IMG/VR virus record: IMGVR_UViG_3300042881_003464
Span: 1-64,000 of that record
Length of the DNA: 64,000 nucleotides
Source of the DNA: a virus
Direction: 5' to 3' (one strand)
Notes under the pieces: generated by a model
The model's database searches: none
What the model was told of the DNA's origin: nothing
What the model saw: only the letters and a program-made list of their open reading frames with translations
Program-made: the position numbers and the translations under genes
In this document: in pieces, positions 8,168 to 16,442 of the stretch
Numbering within the stretch: the stretch's first letter is position 1
How the letters are laid out: every line of letters starts with the position of its first letter

Positions 8168-9803
8168 TGAGAATCCGCCAAGCAGTACCATCACGCATTT
8201 CAGGTTCAGTAAACTGACAATATGCCAGATGCGCAAGCCATTCCTCTACTTCATCCAGTGTTGGAATAAAAGGATTCTCAATATCTTTTACTGACTGCGA
8301 ACACACGGGTGCTGCGGCACTTGGTCCAAGCACAATGGCCGGCTTTCCAAGGCAAATGGCCTCAACGGCTGCAATTGAACTAAAGGTAACCAAGCAATGC
8401 ACGTTTCGCTCTAGAGCCATTTCCATTGTGTCCGTGCTCTGTCTAACACTTCTACTGGCTTTGTTTCGAATAATGATCTCTCTATCAGTGAACAGTTTGA
8501 TCTGAGCCACAGTTTCTTCAAGCCATCGATCTAGGTCAATATCATAACACATCAGCAATTTTTGACTAGGTGGTGCCAGTAATATATTTGAACCTGGACG
8601 GAATTTACGCACTTGCCATCCTGTGGCTGACAATCTATCTCTTGGACGATGTTTTACTTCTCCAAGATACTGCATGTTGTTTTTGGTTATACGGTGATAT
8701 GTTTTTTTCCTACCGTTGCCAAAGTAACCAGTGTCAATATAGTAGAAATCTCTGCCGGTTTTTCTACAGGCATCCATGTGTTTGCGTTTGGTTACTCCAC
8801 GTACCACTATAGGTGTTTTACTTTCACTGGTTTTGTCCCAAACTGAAATCTGTCCGCCTGAACCAATGATAAAACTTTTCAAGAACGGATCATAATTTTG
8901 TCCTTTTGCTTCCAGTTTGTCGCTGGCTTCTTCTTCGGTATCTGCTTCAACAGCCACGCAAGCCTTGTTGTCTAACATTGCTAGTTCCTTGATGATACGC
9001 TCATAACCTGAATCTTTGTAGTAATTTCCTGCAGGATCATGGCGATAGTTAATAATTTTGTTAAACAGTGCTACCACGGGATCAGGTAAAGCATCAAATA
9101 ATTTAGGAGGTGGTTGCAACTGTTGGCTCTGACGCATTTGATTTAGTGCATCACCGTAGTACCATCCGTATGGAACACCACGTGCTTCTGGATGCCAAGG
9201 ACCGCCTTCGGTAAAGTGTATGGCCTTGATATCAGTGTTTAAAATTGTGGGATCAGTATGACCAGGTATAAACTGCCACTCTAGTCCCAAACCGCCAATT
9301 TCATTGCCTGCGGCCCACTCAAATCTGTGCAAAAAGTTTGGTTTAGCCGCGTGAATATATTCCGGGGTGAGTTCCTTGGTTCTATCATGACTGTTGTTCC
9401 ACAGCATTAAACTGCTCCAGCACTTGCGTCCATACACAGCATTGGGTCTACCATCTAGTCTGTTTTCAGACTGAGGTTTGTAAGGAGTTTTCACAACCAT
9501 GACTGCATGTTTGTGATCCATGGATTGAAAAATTTCACGTACATCGCCTAGAAACACATAGTCAGGATCCACATACAAACTCCAGCCCTGATAATTGCTT
9601 AGATGTGGTACAGCAAATCTAGTCAGAGTGGTTTCAGTTGTGGCAGCGTTATCTTGTTTCCATATGATTTTTTGGTCTTCAAGATCTTTTTTACGTAAAA
9701 AACTCACGTGCAGCGGAATAGTGCTATGCTTGAGCAGAGTATAACGACAGACTTCTGCGGCTTCTTGTTGTGCTGGATCCCACCCAATAAAAACTTTCCA
9801 CAT
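8157..9803 (-). CDS. Two-domain glycosyltransferase (GT8-like + GT-B-like)
   Basis: A 548-residue protein from ATG 9803, two bases after the previous stop; an upstream frame to 9863 overlaps the neighbour and is not used. Residues 1-240 resemble family 8 transferases: MWKVFIGWDP start, TRFAVPHL, then the metal motif VDPDYVFLGD (D79, D81), and a C-terminal HFTEGGPWH-type segment. Residues 330-548 carry a second domain ending in VTFSSIAAVEAICLGKPAIVLG, like the polysaccharide-synthesis protein encoded next. A single chain with both transferase types could add two sugars in sequence. The fusion is seen directly; activity is inferred. Confidence 0.62.
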   Translation of the reverse strand: MWKVFIGWDPAQQEAAEVCRYTLLKHSTIPLHVSFLRKKDLEDQKIIWKQDNAATTETTLTRFAVPHLSNYQGWSLYVDPDYVFLGDVREIFQSMDHKHAVMVVKTPYKPQSENRLDGRPNAVYGRKCWSSLMLWNNSHDRTKELTPEYIHAAKPNFLHRFEWAAGNEIGGLGLEWQFIPGHTDPTILNTDIKAIHFTEGGPWHPEARGVPYGWYYGDALNQMRQSQQLQPPPKLFDALPDPVVALFNKIINYRHDPAGNYYKDSGYERIIKELAMLDNKACVAVEADTEEEASDKLEAKGQNYDPFLKSFIIGSGGQISVWDKTSESKTPIVVRGVTKRKHMDACRKTGRDFYYIDTGYFGNGRKKTYHRITKNNMQYLGEVKHRPRDRLSATGWQVRKFRPGSNILLAPPSQKLLMCYDIDLDRWLEETVAQIKLFTDREIIIRNKASRSVRQSTDTMEMALERNVHCLVTFSSIAAVEAICLGKPAIVLGPSAAAPVCSQSVKDIENPFIPTLDEVEEWLAHLAYCQFTEPEMRDGTAWRILNDD

Positions 9804-9804
9804 A

Positions 9805-10491
9805 TTAATTGAGTCCTTGTTGAGTGCAATAGTCTGTGTAGATACGTTCCCTGTGCCATTCATCTGCCATGGGAGTCAGTGCAAAATCATGAAAGCAGGG
9901 AGTGCCCAAAGTGTAGTGTAGTAACTTGGCATCGGGGTTGGCACCGTATTCATCAGGTAACCAGTTCCATTCTTTTGGTAACTCACCGATGTCATCGTCA
10001 TCTAACCAGGTAAATCTGTGTAACTGTGCCCCTGATGCTTCTTGAATGAACTCGGGAGTAATTGTTTGATTTTTAGGATGACCGCAGTTCCAAAGTATCA
10101 CACTGCTCCAGTTTTTTCTTGGATAGTTTTGATTACGACTACCAAGGTACTTTTCTGTCATGCGAGTTTGGTAGTTGTGTTTTACAACCATTACCGCTCG
10201 ATTTTCATCACGCAGATTCCAAAGATTAGCAATATCGTCTCGCAACAACATGTCGCCATCCATGAATATAGCCCATCCAGAATAGTCTGTGAGAAACGGA
10301 GTCAGAAAACGACTGTAGATAAATTGGTTGCTACCATCAGCATGTGTTTCAGTATAGCCACCAAGATTTTTCAATGCCAAGGGAGTAATTGAAACAGGCT
10401 GCGAGCTATGACGAATAATACTGTTTGCACAAACGTGATAGGCAACTGCTTCGCGGGGGTCAAACCCGATAAAAATTGGAATGGATTTCAT
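9805..10491 (-). CDS. Family 8-like glycosyltransferase
   Basis: A 228-residue protein from the ATG at 10491. It has the N-terminal IPIFIGFDPRE, the region YSRFLTPFL and the metal-binding DxD motif in IFMDGDML (D78, D80), followed by WSSVILWNC and the C-terminal block LLHYTLGTPCFHD. These are the features of GT8 retaining transferases, which use UDP-sugars. It shares its layout with the first half of the next gene. A perfect inverted repeat containing a TAAATAT element lies immediately upstream and could control its expression. Confidence 0.68.
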   Translation of the reverse strand: MKSIPIFIGFDPREAVAYHVCANSIIRHSSQPVSITPLALKNLGGYTETHADGSNQFIYSRFLTPFLTDYSGWAIFMDGDMLLRDDIANLWNLRDENRAVMVVKHNYQTRMTEKYLGSRNQNYPRKNWSSVILWNCGHPKNQTITPEFIQEASGAQLHRFTWLDDDDIGELPKEWNWLPDEYGANPDAKLLHYTLGTPCFHDFALTPMADEWHRERIYTDYCTQQGLN

Positions 10492-10494
10492 AAC

Positions 10495-10519
10495 GCCGAT
10501 ATTTATTGTCAATATCGGC
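10495..10519 (-). promoter_or_regulatory. Inverted repeat enclosing a late-promoter-like element
   Basis: Perfect 9-base arms, GCCGATATT at 10495-10503 and AATATCGGC at 10511-10519, flank a 7-base loop. On the minus strand the sequence TTGACAATAAATATC spans the loop and arm, so a -35-like hexamer and a TAAATAT element are both inside the repeat. No U-run follows on the minus strand, so it is not a typical terminator. The GT8 gene starts three bases beyond it. Confidence 0.5.
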
Positions 10520-10526
10520 GCAGAAT

Positions 10527-11354
10527 TTAGATTTTGAGCAGGTCTTCTAAATTGTAAAGTCTGGGCAGATAATCGCTGGGATTATCTAGTACGCTGGCTT
10601 CTAAGTCGCCGCTGCGACGCGGTCCCACGTGAACTTGAAAATCGCAGTTGTTCACACGTTTGAACATGTCTATCATTTCTTGTACAGTGATGCCTGTGCC
10701 GTGTCCAAGATTTTCTAACCCATTTGCTGGACGATCAATGGCTCTAATCAAGGCATGACAAATTTCATTCACATGCACATAGTCACGCAAGCATGTGCCA
10801 TCTCGCGTACGATAATCTATTCCATTGAGTTTGAACTCGCCGGTATCACGGGCCTTGATCAGGTTCATCATTAGCCCATCTGGATTAGTAGGTGGAACAC
10901 CATCAGATCCAATAACATTGTAGAATCTAAATATTGTGTATGCACGTTCACGTTCTTGGCACACTTGTCGCACAACGTCTTCAGCTGCACGTTTACTGAT
11001 ACCATAGGGACTGGCCATGCCCGCGGCCGCACCTGTGCTTGCAAGTATGAAATTTTTGTAGCGTAGATTTAGTACATTGTATGTTCCAACAATGTTGGTT
11101 TCATAGTACCGCCAGGGATCACGTACACTGGCACCTACGTTCACAGATCCTGCTAGGTGTATCACTGTGTCAAACTCTGGCATTAGGTCATTGGTTAGAT
11201 GTCTAATATCCAATGGAAGAAACTGGTGTGGAGCCACATGTTCTGGAGCACGACGATCAAGACCATGTATCTCATGGTCTGTGAGTTTTTTAAGCAGTTG
11301 TACTAGATGACCGCCAATGTAACCAGAGCAGCCAGTGACTAAAATTTTTTTCAT
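10527..11354 (-). CDS. NAD-dependent sugar epimerase/dehydratase (GalE-like)
   Basis: A 275-residue extended short-chain dehydrogenase. The NAD-binding loop is TGCSGYIGG (7-15), the acidic ribose-binding residue is in GLDRR (31-35), and the catalytic set is S107/T108 with Y117 and K121 in SPYGISK. RFYNVIG and RDYVHVNE are conserved substrate-side blocks of UDP-glucose 4-epimerases. It is somewhat shorter than the usual 330 residues. It probably interconverts a nucleotide sugar used by the GT8-type enzymes downstream. Its start overlaps the cupin stop by 4 bases. Confidence 0.8.
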   Translation of the reverse strand: MKKILVTGCSGYIGGHLVQLLKKLTDHEIHGLDRRAPEHVAPHQFLPLDIRHLTNDLMPEFDTVIHLAGSVNVGASVRDPWRYYETNIVGTYNVLNLRYKNFILASTGAAAGMASPYGISKRAAEDVVRQVCQERERAYTIFRFYNVIGSDGVPPTNPDGLMMNLIKARDTGEFKLNGIDYRTRDGTCLRDYVHVNEICHALIRAIDRPANGLENLGHGTGITVQEMIDMFKRVNNCDFQVHVGPRRSGDLEASVLDNPSDYLPRLYNLEDLLKI

Positions 11355-11695
11355 TTTGTGAATCCCACAGTTTCTCGTTCAATATCGTTGTGATCAAACT
11401 CAGCCCAATACAGTTCAAATGCAATGGTATCTTCCAGTGCTTCAAACTGATGGTACTCGCCTGGTGATACCTTGGTGTACATGCCATCCATGAGCACTGT
11501 TTCATCAACTAGATCATAGTTGTTTTTCCAAACACGAATCAACAGAGCACCTTGTTCTACAAAGAAGCCATTCCATTTATGACGGTGCTTGTGTTTTGAA
11601 CATACCCCGCCTTTTTTGATTTCTATGCGATGAAATTCCAAAACCCCATTGGCTTCGAGTAATTCAGTTTGTCCCCAGACTTTGCCTTCTATCAT
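11351..11695 (-). CDS. Single-domain cupin
   Basis: A 114-residue cupin. Metal ligands are visible in SKHKHRHKWNGFFVEQG (H35, H37, E47) and in GEYHQF (H82). Such proteins are related to the C-terminal domain of mannose-6-phosphate isomerase or act as sugar isomerases/epimerases. It is the first gene after a consensus sigma70-type promoter and has GGAG upstream of its ATG. The promoter serves this gene, the epimerase and the following transferases. Confidence 0.7.
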   Translation of the reverse strand: MIEGKVWGQTELLEANGVLEFHRIEIKKGGVCSKHKHRHKWNGFFVEQGALLIRVWKNNYDLVDETVLMDGMYTKVSPGEYHQFEALEDTIAFELYWAEFDHNDIERETVGFTK

Positions 11696-11716
11696 GTGTG
11701 TTCTCCTGTGGTAATA

Positions 11717-11745
11717 ATTATAACACCAGTTTTAGGATCTGTCAA
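11717..11745 (-). promoter_or_regulatory. Consensus sigma70 promoter
   Basis: The minus strand reads TTGACA (11745-11740), 17 bases, TATAAT (11722-11717): both hexamers and spacing match the bacterial consensus exactly. The cupin gene starts 21 bases downstream with GGAG in between. The -35 box overlaps the stop codon of the radical SAM gene. Confidence 0.85.
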
Positions 11746-13892
11746 TATTCTAGCAGTTGTATTTCTTGCCGCATCTGCTCTAGCAGTCTATCAGTTCTAC
11801 TAGCGCCGTACTCATGTGAAAAAACATCTGCTCGATGCTGTAATACCTTGCGCCAAAACGGTGCTTGAAATCTCCAACCAATACTGGCATTGGAATAGAA
11901 TCCAGGTGCGGCTATTGATTGTAATTGTCCTTGGTCTCTGTACTCACTATGATGATAATAAAGGTCAATGTTCTTGCAGATGTCTATGCCGTCAATAATC
12001 AAAGATTCTACCAATATGCGTTTGTCTGCGATAATGTTTCCATCTTGGTCAACTTCTGTGTCCTGGCCTGGTTGCTTGTTGTTCATGCCAAATTCTATAA
12101 AGTGATCCGCACGACCATAATCATAATCCAGCTGCAAGGTCACAGTGTGTTTGCCATGAGAAAGAAGACTTTCATAGATAACTTTGTCATTATACCTCAC
12201 AAAGAATCTTGGATCTCCATTACAAGAGTTAGCTTCAACTGTGAATGTGATTTCAGTGCTGGGGAAAAGCTGCTGTAGTCTACTATGCAAAAAATCATCA
12301 ACTTGATCCAGCAAGGCCACTGACTTATCACAAACCTTGTAATCAGAGGGCAACAAAGGTTGGTAAAAGTCTGCCCACTGATCACGTAGATCAATCATAC
12401 CTTCAATCACAGGAGTCAAGGTTTCATTGGCATTGAATGCTGATATATGCAGCATCTTATAGATCTTCCAAGTTGCGTATAATCTAGAAAATCTTGCCCG
12501 AGCAGTGAATGATGGATTTTTGTCGCTGTACCATAACATCACCCAATCACCTGTTTCCTTGTGTATGCCACTGTACTGATAGCGACTTGCGGGTGTGTTT
12601 TCTAATACCATGAAACCAGAGTTACTAATCAGCCCTGTGACTGTGCCTTTGGCATGATATCTTGCTAATTTAAGAATCATATCAACACTGTCAACAAAAT
12701 CTTCATATAGTTCACTCCAGTGTCCCACAATAGTGTTGACCTGTACTTGTATACCACAACGATCCATTTGTTCGAGCTCGTAGAACAGACCTTCCACGGT
12801 GGTCTTTTTTTGCATGAACTCAAGCACACGATTGCTACCTGACTCAGCGCCAATCACAAGAGATTCGCAACCACTGGCTGCTAGTAAATCAAAAAAAGCA
12901 GGCTTGATTGTGCCTGGTGGTCTGGCTATCCAGTTTCCTGCCCAGCGTATGCGTTGATCATGGGATTTCTTGGCATTGTATTCAGCGAGATGATTGCACA
13001 TCTCTCTAAGACTTTTCATGTTGCCATTGGCAATACTATCTTGCAAAGCAAAACTAAAAACATTGTACCTATCACGTAGATATATCATCTCTTCGGCAAG
13101 ACGCACACCGTTTTTGCTTTGAAACTTTACAAAATGCGCTCCTACATCACAAAAATCACAACTACGCACGCAGCCTTTGCTGCTGACCACAGGTAACTGT
13201 CTAAAACCAATTTCTGCGTTTCCATAAAAGTCAAAATCATAGTCATCAAAATTGCTAAACGGATAAGACAGATCAGGTAACGAAGGTTGCTTGCGTGACG
13301 TGTCTTCTACATCTAATCTTCCACTAAGCAAATCAATAATAGCATCTTCTGCATCACCAATAACCACTTGATGCACCAATCTACGTCGTTTCATGATTTG
13401 ATAGAATTCTAGATACTTTTCAGTTGGTTTGATTAAATTCTTGATAGCGACATTGTGATGCACACTACAGCCTTTGCCACCTAGTACCACTTGAAAGTCA
13501 TGATCATGTTTGTTTAGTCTTTCACATAGATCAAAAGTAAATCTGTGCTGATGCCCACTGAACACACTGATACCAAGGTACCTGCACTGCACGGTGTGTA
13601 TCTGTTCAATACAGTACTGATAAAATTTTTCAATAACTTCAAAATGCTGATGATTGTTATCAAACGCAGTTACCCAGGTACTCATGACCTCCACACGGTC
13701 AATTTCCGGAAATTGATTCATAAACTGATCAAAATCCACAGCCAGATCTCTGGTTACAATACTGTAACCATGAGACTGAGCTATACCTTTGAGCACAGCT
13801 GGCCCACAAGGAGGATAGCTCATTTCTGAATAGGGCACACTGATCAAAAGCATGTCAATTGGCTTTTGATCAGCGACGCTGGACTGGTGCAT
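11742..13892 (-). CDS. Radical SAM enzyme with cobalamin-binding-like N-terminus
   Basis: A 716-residue protein. Residues 10-200 resemble a B12-binding domain (LLISVPYSEMSYPPCGPAVL, VVLGGKG, VIGDAEDAI). The radical SAM core begins with SSKGCVRSCDFCDVG, giving the CX3CX2C cluster ligands C241, C245 and C248, and continues with ESLVIGAESGSNRVLEFMQKK, typical of the family. Residues 545-650 form an extra beta-rich module (FFVRYNDKVIYE, HTVTLQLDYDYG, IADKRILVESLIIDGIDI) that looks like a small carbohydrate- or ligand-binding domain. It could methylate or rearrange a sugar or other carbon centre. It is flanked by cytidylyltransferase-cupin and cupin genes. Confidence 0.75.
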   Translation of the reverse strand: MHQSSVADQKPIDMLLISVPYSEMSYPPCGPAVLKGIAQSHGYSIVTRDLAVDFDQFMNQFPEIDRVEVMSTWVTAFDNNHQHFEVIEKFYQYCIEQIHTVQCRYLGISVFSGHQHRFTFDLCERLNKHDHDFQVVLGGKGCSVHHNVAIKNLIKPTEKYLEFYQIMKRRRLVHQVVIGDAEDAIIDLLSGRLDVEDTSRKQPSLPDLSYPFSNFDDYDFDFYGNAEIGFRQLPVVSSKGCVRSCDFCDVGAHFVKFQSKNGVRLAEEMIYLRDRYNVFSFALQDSIANGNMKSLREMCNHLAEYNAKKSHDQRIRWAGNWIARPPGTIKPAFFDLLAASGCESLVIGAESGSNRVLEFMQKKTTVEGLFYELEQMDRCGIQVQVNTIVGHWSELYEDFVDSVDMILKLARYHAKGTVTGLISNSGFMVLENTPASRYQYSGIHKETGDWVMLWYSDKNPSFTARARFSRLYATWKIYKMLHISAFNANETLTPVIEGMIDLRDQWADFYQPLLPSDYKVCDKSVALLDQVDDFLHSRLQQLFPSTEITFTVEANSCNGDPRFFVRYNDKVIYESLLSHGKHTVTLQLDYDYGRADHFIEFGMNNKQPGQDTEVDQDGNIIADKRILVESLIIDGIDICKNIDLYYHHSEYRDQGQLQSIAAPGFYSNASIGWRFQAPFWRKVLQHRADVFSHEYGASRTDRLLEQMRQEIQLLEY

Positions 13893-13893
13893 T

Positions 13894-14658
13894 TTATTCT
13901 AGTGGTTGTCTTTGTATATCTTGTTCAACACAGTCGTCACCAAACTGAATTTCTATTAACTTTAAAGGTTCATCGGTGTGATTGCACAGCATGTGCCATT
14001 GATTACGAGAAATCCACGCATACTGATGTTCACTAAAGGTGCCTATTAGGTCTTGATCGCTGCTGTTGTCCAAGGTATACACCGAAGCTTCACCCGAGGC
14101 CACAAACCAAAACTCTGAACGGTTCTCGTGCTTTTGCATGCTCAAACAGGATTGTGGATTCACAGTGAGTTCTTTTAATTTGGTTCTTGATCCAACTTCG
14201 TGTAACACACGATAATAGCCCCAGTTTCTGGTGGTACGAGGCTTTTTCCAGTCTTCTAGTATCCAACTACTGGAGTTCTTTTTGTCTTCTCCGCCAACAC
14301 CAAACACAAACTCTACATCATCGAACACCATTTCTGGTATGTTGTCTGACGTACGATCTCCGCCATTGGCAAATATCAAATGATCATTAGGGTAACGTTG
14401 CTTGACTTGACGTATAGCATCAATACTGGAATTGTCGTGATCATCAAATGCTATCACCTCATCTGTCATGTGCAGATTATCCAGTATGGTCATGCGTTCT
14501 TGCCAGGTCATAAATGGACGACCTTTTTTGCGTGTGAGCCACGCATCAGAGTTTAGACCTACAATCAAATGATCGCCCAGGTGTTGAGCATGATTGAGAT
14601 ATGATATGTGCCCAGAATGAACTGGGTCAAAGCCACCGGTTACGAGTACAATTTTCAT
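13894..14658 (-). CDS. Cytidylyltransferase fused to cupin
   Basis: A 254-residue protein from the ATG at 14658. Residues 1-140 are a nucleotidyltransferase of the RfaE/TagD type: GGFDPVHSGH (8-17) holds the HxGH signature and GLNSDAWLTRKKGRPF the conserved loop after it. Residues 155-250 are a cupin (LSMQKHENRSEFWFVASGEASV, HMLCNHTDEPLKLIEIQFG), like the C-terminal domain of mannose-6-phosphate isomerase/guanylyltransferases. It should make a CDP- or ADP-linked sugar or polyol. A frame reaching 14763 overlaps the UvsY-like gene and is not used. Confidence 0.75.
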   Translation of the reverse strand: MKIVLVTGGFDPVHSGHISYLNHAQHLGDHLIVGLNSDAWLTRKKGRPFMTWQERMTILDNLHMTDEVIAFDDHDNSSIDAIRQVKQRYPNDHLIFANGGDRTSDNIPEMVFDDVEFVFGVGGEDKKNSSSWILEDWKKPRTTRNWGYYRVLHEVGSRTKLKELTVNPQSCLSMQKHENRSEFWFVASGEASVYTLDNSSDQDLIGTFSEHQYAWISRNQWHMLCNHTDEPLKLIEIQFGDDCVEQDIQRQPLE

Positions 14659-14666
14659 GTGGGTAT

Positions 14667-15119
14667 TTACACCCGAACATCTTCCATGCCCGCAGTTCTT
14701 AGTCTCACAATGTGACCAGCCATCCACTGCTTGCTGTCTAGTCCTTTCATGATACCAAGCCATTTGTTACGCAAGAGAGCCACTTCGTTGATAATAGTCT
14801 CAAAATCGATGACCTCATCCTCACCATCTACGTATTTTTCAGCGTCTCGGCTGGTAAGTTGCCGAGCATAAGCTTCAAGATACTTTTGAAAATGGCGTCT
14901 GCGGATCTTGCGTAACTGTATGTTGAGATAGTTCAGCACTGCTTCTATCTCTTGCAGTTGATTAAACCTATGTTCGGTTATACCTGGTAGAGCCGTGATA
15001 TTCTTCTCAACTATGCCAGACAAACGGCAGTCTTGTTTGGCATCAGCTAGTTCAGATTCATAGTATTCAATGAAGTCTGGAATAGCACTGAGATCAGAAA
15101 TTATGCGATTATACCACAC
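14667..15119 (-). CDS. uvsY: UvsY-like recombination mediator
   Basis: A 150-residue, largely helical, basic and acidic protein with the pattern LNYLNIQLRKIRRRHFQKYLEAYARQLTSR and ALLRNKWLGIMKGLD near the C-terminus. In T4-like phages a small protein of this size and composition, UvsY, loads UvsX on gp32-coated single strands. The call rests on size, composition and position: it is in the same run as uvsX, separated only by a small acidic gene. Length is close to T4 UvsY (137). A direct sequence match could not be checked. Confidence 0.55.
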   Translation of the reverse strand: MWYNRIISDLSAIPDFIEYYESELADAKQDCRLSGIVEKNITALPGITEHRFNQLQEIEAVLNYLNIQLRKIRRRHFQKYLEAYARQLTSRDAEKYVDGEDEVIDFETIINEVALLRNKWLGIMKGLDSKQWMAGHIVRLRTAGMEDVRV

Positions 15120-15122
15120 AGA

Positions 15123-15374
15123 TTACCATTCGTCGTTGTCTTCTTCGTCGTAGTCTTCTTCTTCGTCATCATCGTAGCCTTTTTCAGTGTCAAGATATTC
15201 CATCAAGGCCTGCTTGATGTCTCTATCACTTTTAAAAGCATCTTTGATATCGTCAACGTCTTCATCGTTGTTGATCAACACAGCTACCACAAGTTCCGCT
15301 GCTTCTGCGCGATCACTTGGTGGTATGTGTCTTTTGATTTCATACCATAGTTCACTTACCACTGTTGAATGCAT
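15123..15374 (-). CDS. Small acidic protein
   Basis: An 83-residue protein. Residues 1-65 look folded (IKRHIPPSDRAEAAELVVAVLINNDEDVDDIKDAF); the end is a run of Asp and Glu (DDDEEEDYDEEDNDEW). GGAGGAG just before the ATG is a strong ribosome binding site, placed in the last codons of uvsX. The acidic tail could mimic DNA or bind recombination proteins; acidic tails of this kind, as in gp32, are known for protein contacts. Unknown function. Confidence 0.6.
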   Translation of the reverse strand: MHSTVVSELWYEIKRHIPPSDRAEAAELVVAVLINNDEDVDDIKDAFKSDRDIKQALMEYLDTEKGYDDDEEEDYDEEDNDEW

Positions 15375-15375
15375 G

Positions 15376-16434
15376 TTACTCCTCCACTGTTGCTTCAGTG
15401 GTACTTAGTTCTTCGGGTTGATTTTTAAAGTCTGCCATTATTCGATCAAGGCAACCATCTTCGTTTGATTCCCATGCCTTGCGAAACTGCTTGATAATCT
15501 CACCATCAGTGGTAGTAAAGGCCAAGCGGTTACCATCTTTCTTAAGCAGTCCGCGCTTTTCAGCAAGATCCACTAGACCACTGTAGGGATTCATACCTGT
15601 TTCGTATGGAATCTTGACCTGCACGCCTTCAAATGGTTTAGCATAACGAGTTTTCATGACCTTGCATGCTGAACGAATACCCATGACATCTGAAATCTTG
15701 TTGCCATCTTCGTCCTCTTTTAGCTTGAGTTTCTTCATGGCAACCACAATACTTGATGCGTAGATAAAGCCCTGTCCGCCGCTGATCTTATCATCTGGAT
15801 CAAACATATCTTGGCTGGCGTAGGTATGGTTAGTACATACTAGACCTACGTTGTAGCTACCAAACATGTTCACACAGTTTCGCACCAATGCAGTAAGAGC
15901 TTTTGGCTTTCTTCCTAGATCGCCCTTGAGATCACCCGAGTCAAATTGATTGATATCGGTTGGTGTTAACAGCATGCCCAGTGAGTCAATAACAAAAAGA
16001 ACCTTGGGTCGTTCTCCGTCAGGCAGAGTTTTATACTCTCCCATGAAAGTACTAATTGTTTTAGCCACATCGTCAATCATGGCCATGCTGAGTTTGAGTA
16101 ACTTGCTTTCATCTGTGCTCACTCCCAGTGCATGTAACCATGCTTCGTCAAGAGCGTTTTCACTGTCAATAAGAACCACATAGATACCTTGTTCCTGTGC
16201 GTTCTTGATGATATTACCTGAACAAATGTAACTCTTGCCTGCGCCGGATTCACCAGCAAACACAGTGACCTTGCCCAAGGGCACACCCTTGTTGAAATCT
16301 CCTGATATCAAATAGTTCAAGGCATAGTTACCTGTTGAGATCCAGTCTGTGGGATCGTTAAAACCAATAGACAGTCCGTCAATGCTCTTGGTTATCTCTT
16401 TGCGAAACTTGCTTACATCAAATGGCTTGGGCAT
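15376..16434 (-). CDS. uvsX: UvsX recombinase (RecA family)
   Basis: A 352-residue RecA-type ATPase. Walker A is GESGAGKS (61-68), Walker B is VLFVID (145-150), and the QxxxxFDSG and VGLVCTNHTYASQ blocks that follow fit the family's L1/motif region. It catalyses strand exchange in recombination-dependent replication and repair. The ATG at 16434 is preceded by AGGAGAACTT, so the ten extra codons upstream are not used. Downstream come the small acidic protein and the UvsY-like gene, the expected partners. Confidence 0.92.
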   Translation of the reverse strand: MPKPFDVSKFRKEITKSIDGLSIGFNDPTDWISTGNYALNYLISGDFNKGVPLGKVTVFAGESGAGKSYICSGNIIKNAQEQGIYVVLIDSENALDEAWLHALGVSTDESKLLKLSMAMIDDVAKTISTFMGEYKTLPDGERPKVLFVIDSLGMLLTPTDINQFDSGDLKGDLGRKPKALTALVRNCVNMFGSYNVGLVCTNHTYASQDMFDPDDKISGGQGFIYASSIVVAMKKLKLKEDEDGNKISDVMGIRSACKVMKTRYAKPFEGVQVKIPYETGMNPYSGLVDLAEKRGLLKKDGNRLAFTTTDGEIIKQFRKAWESNEDGCLDRIMADFKNQPEELSTTEATVEE

Positions 16435-16442
16435 AAGTTCTC

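Noticed and set aside
8167-8236. Longer N-terminus of the polysaccharide-synthesis-like gene
   Set aside because: It would read across the end of the neighbouring gene; the ATG at 8167 aligns with a normal start of the family.
14664-14669. TAAATAC before the cytidylyltransferase-cupin gene
   Set aside because: Only 6 bases from the ATG, too close to give a usable leader, and it coincides with a stop codon; it may be chance.
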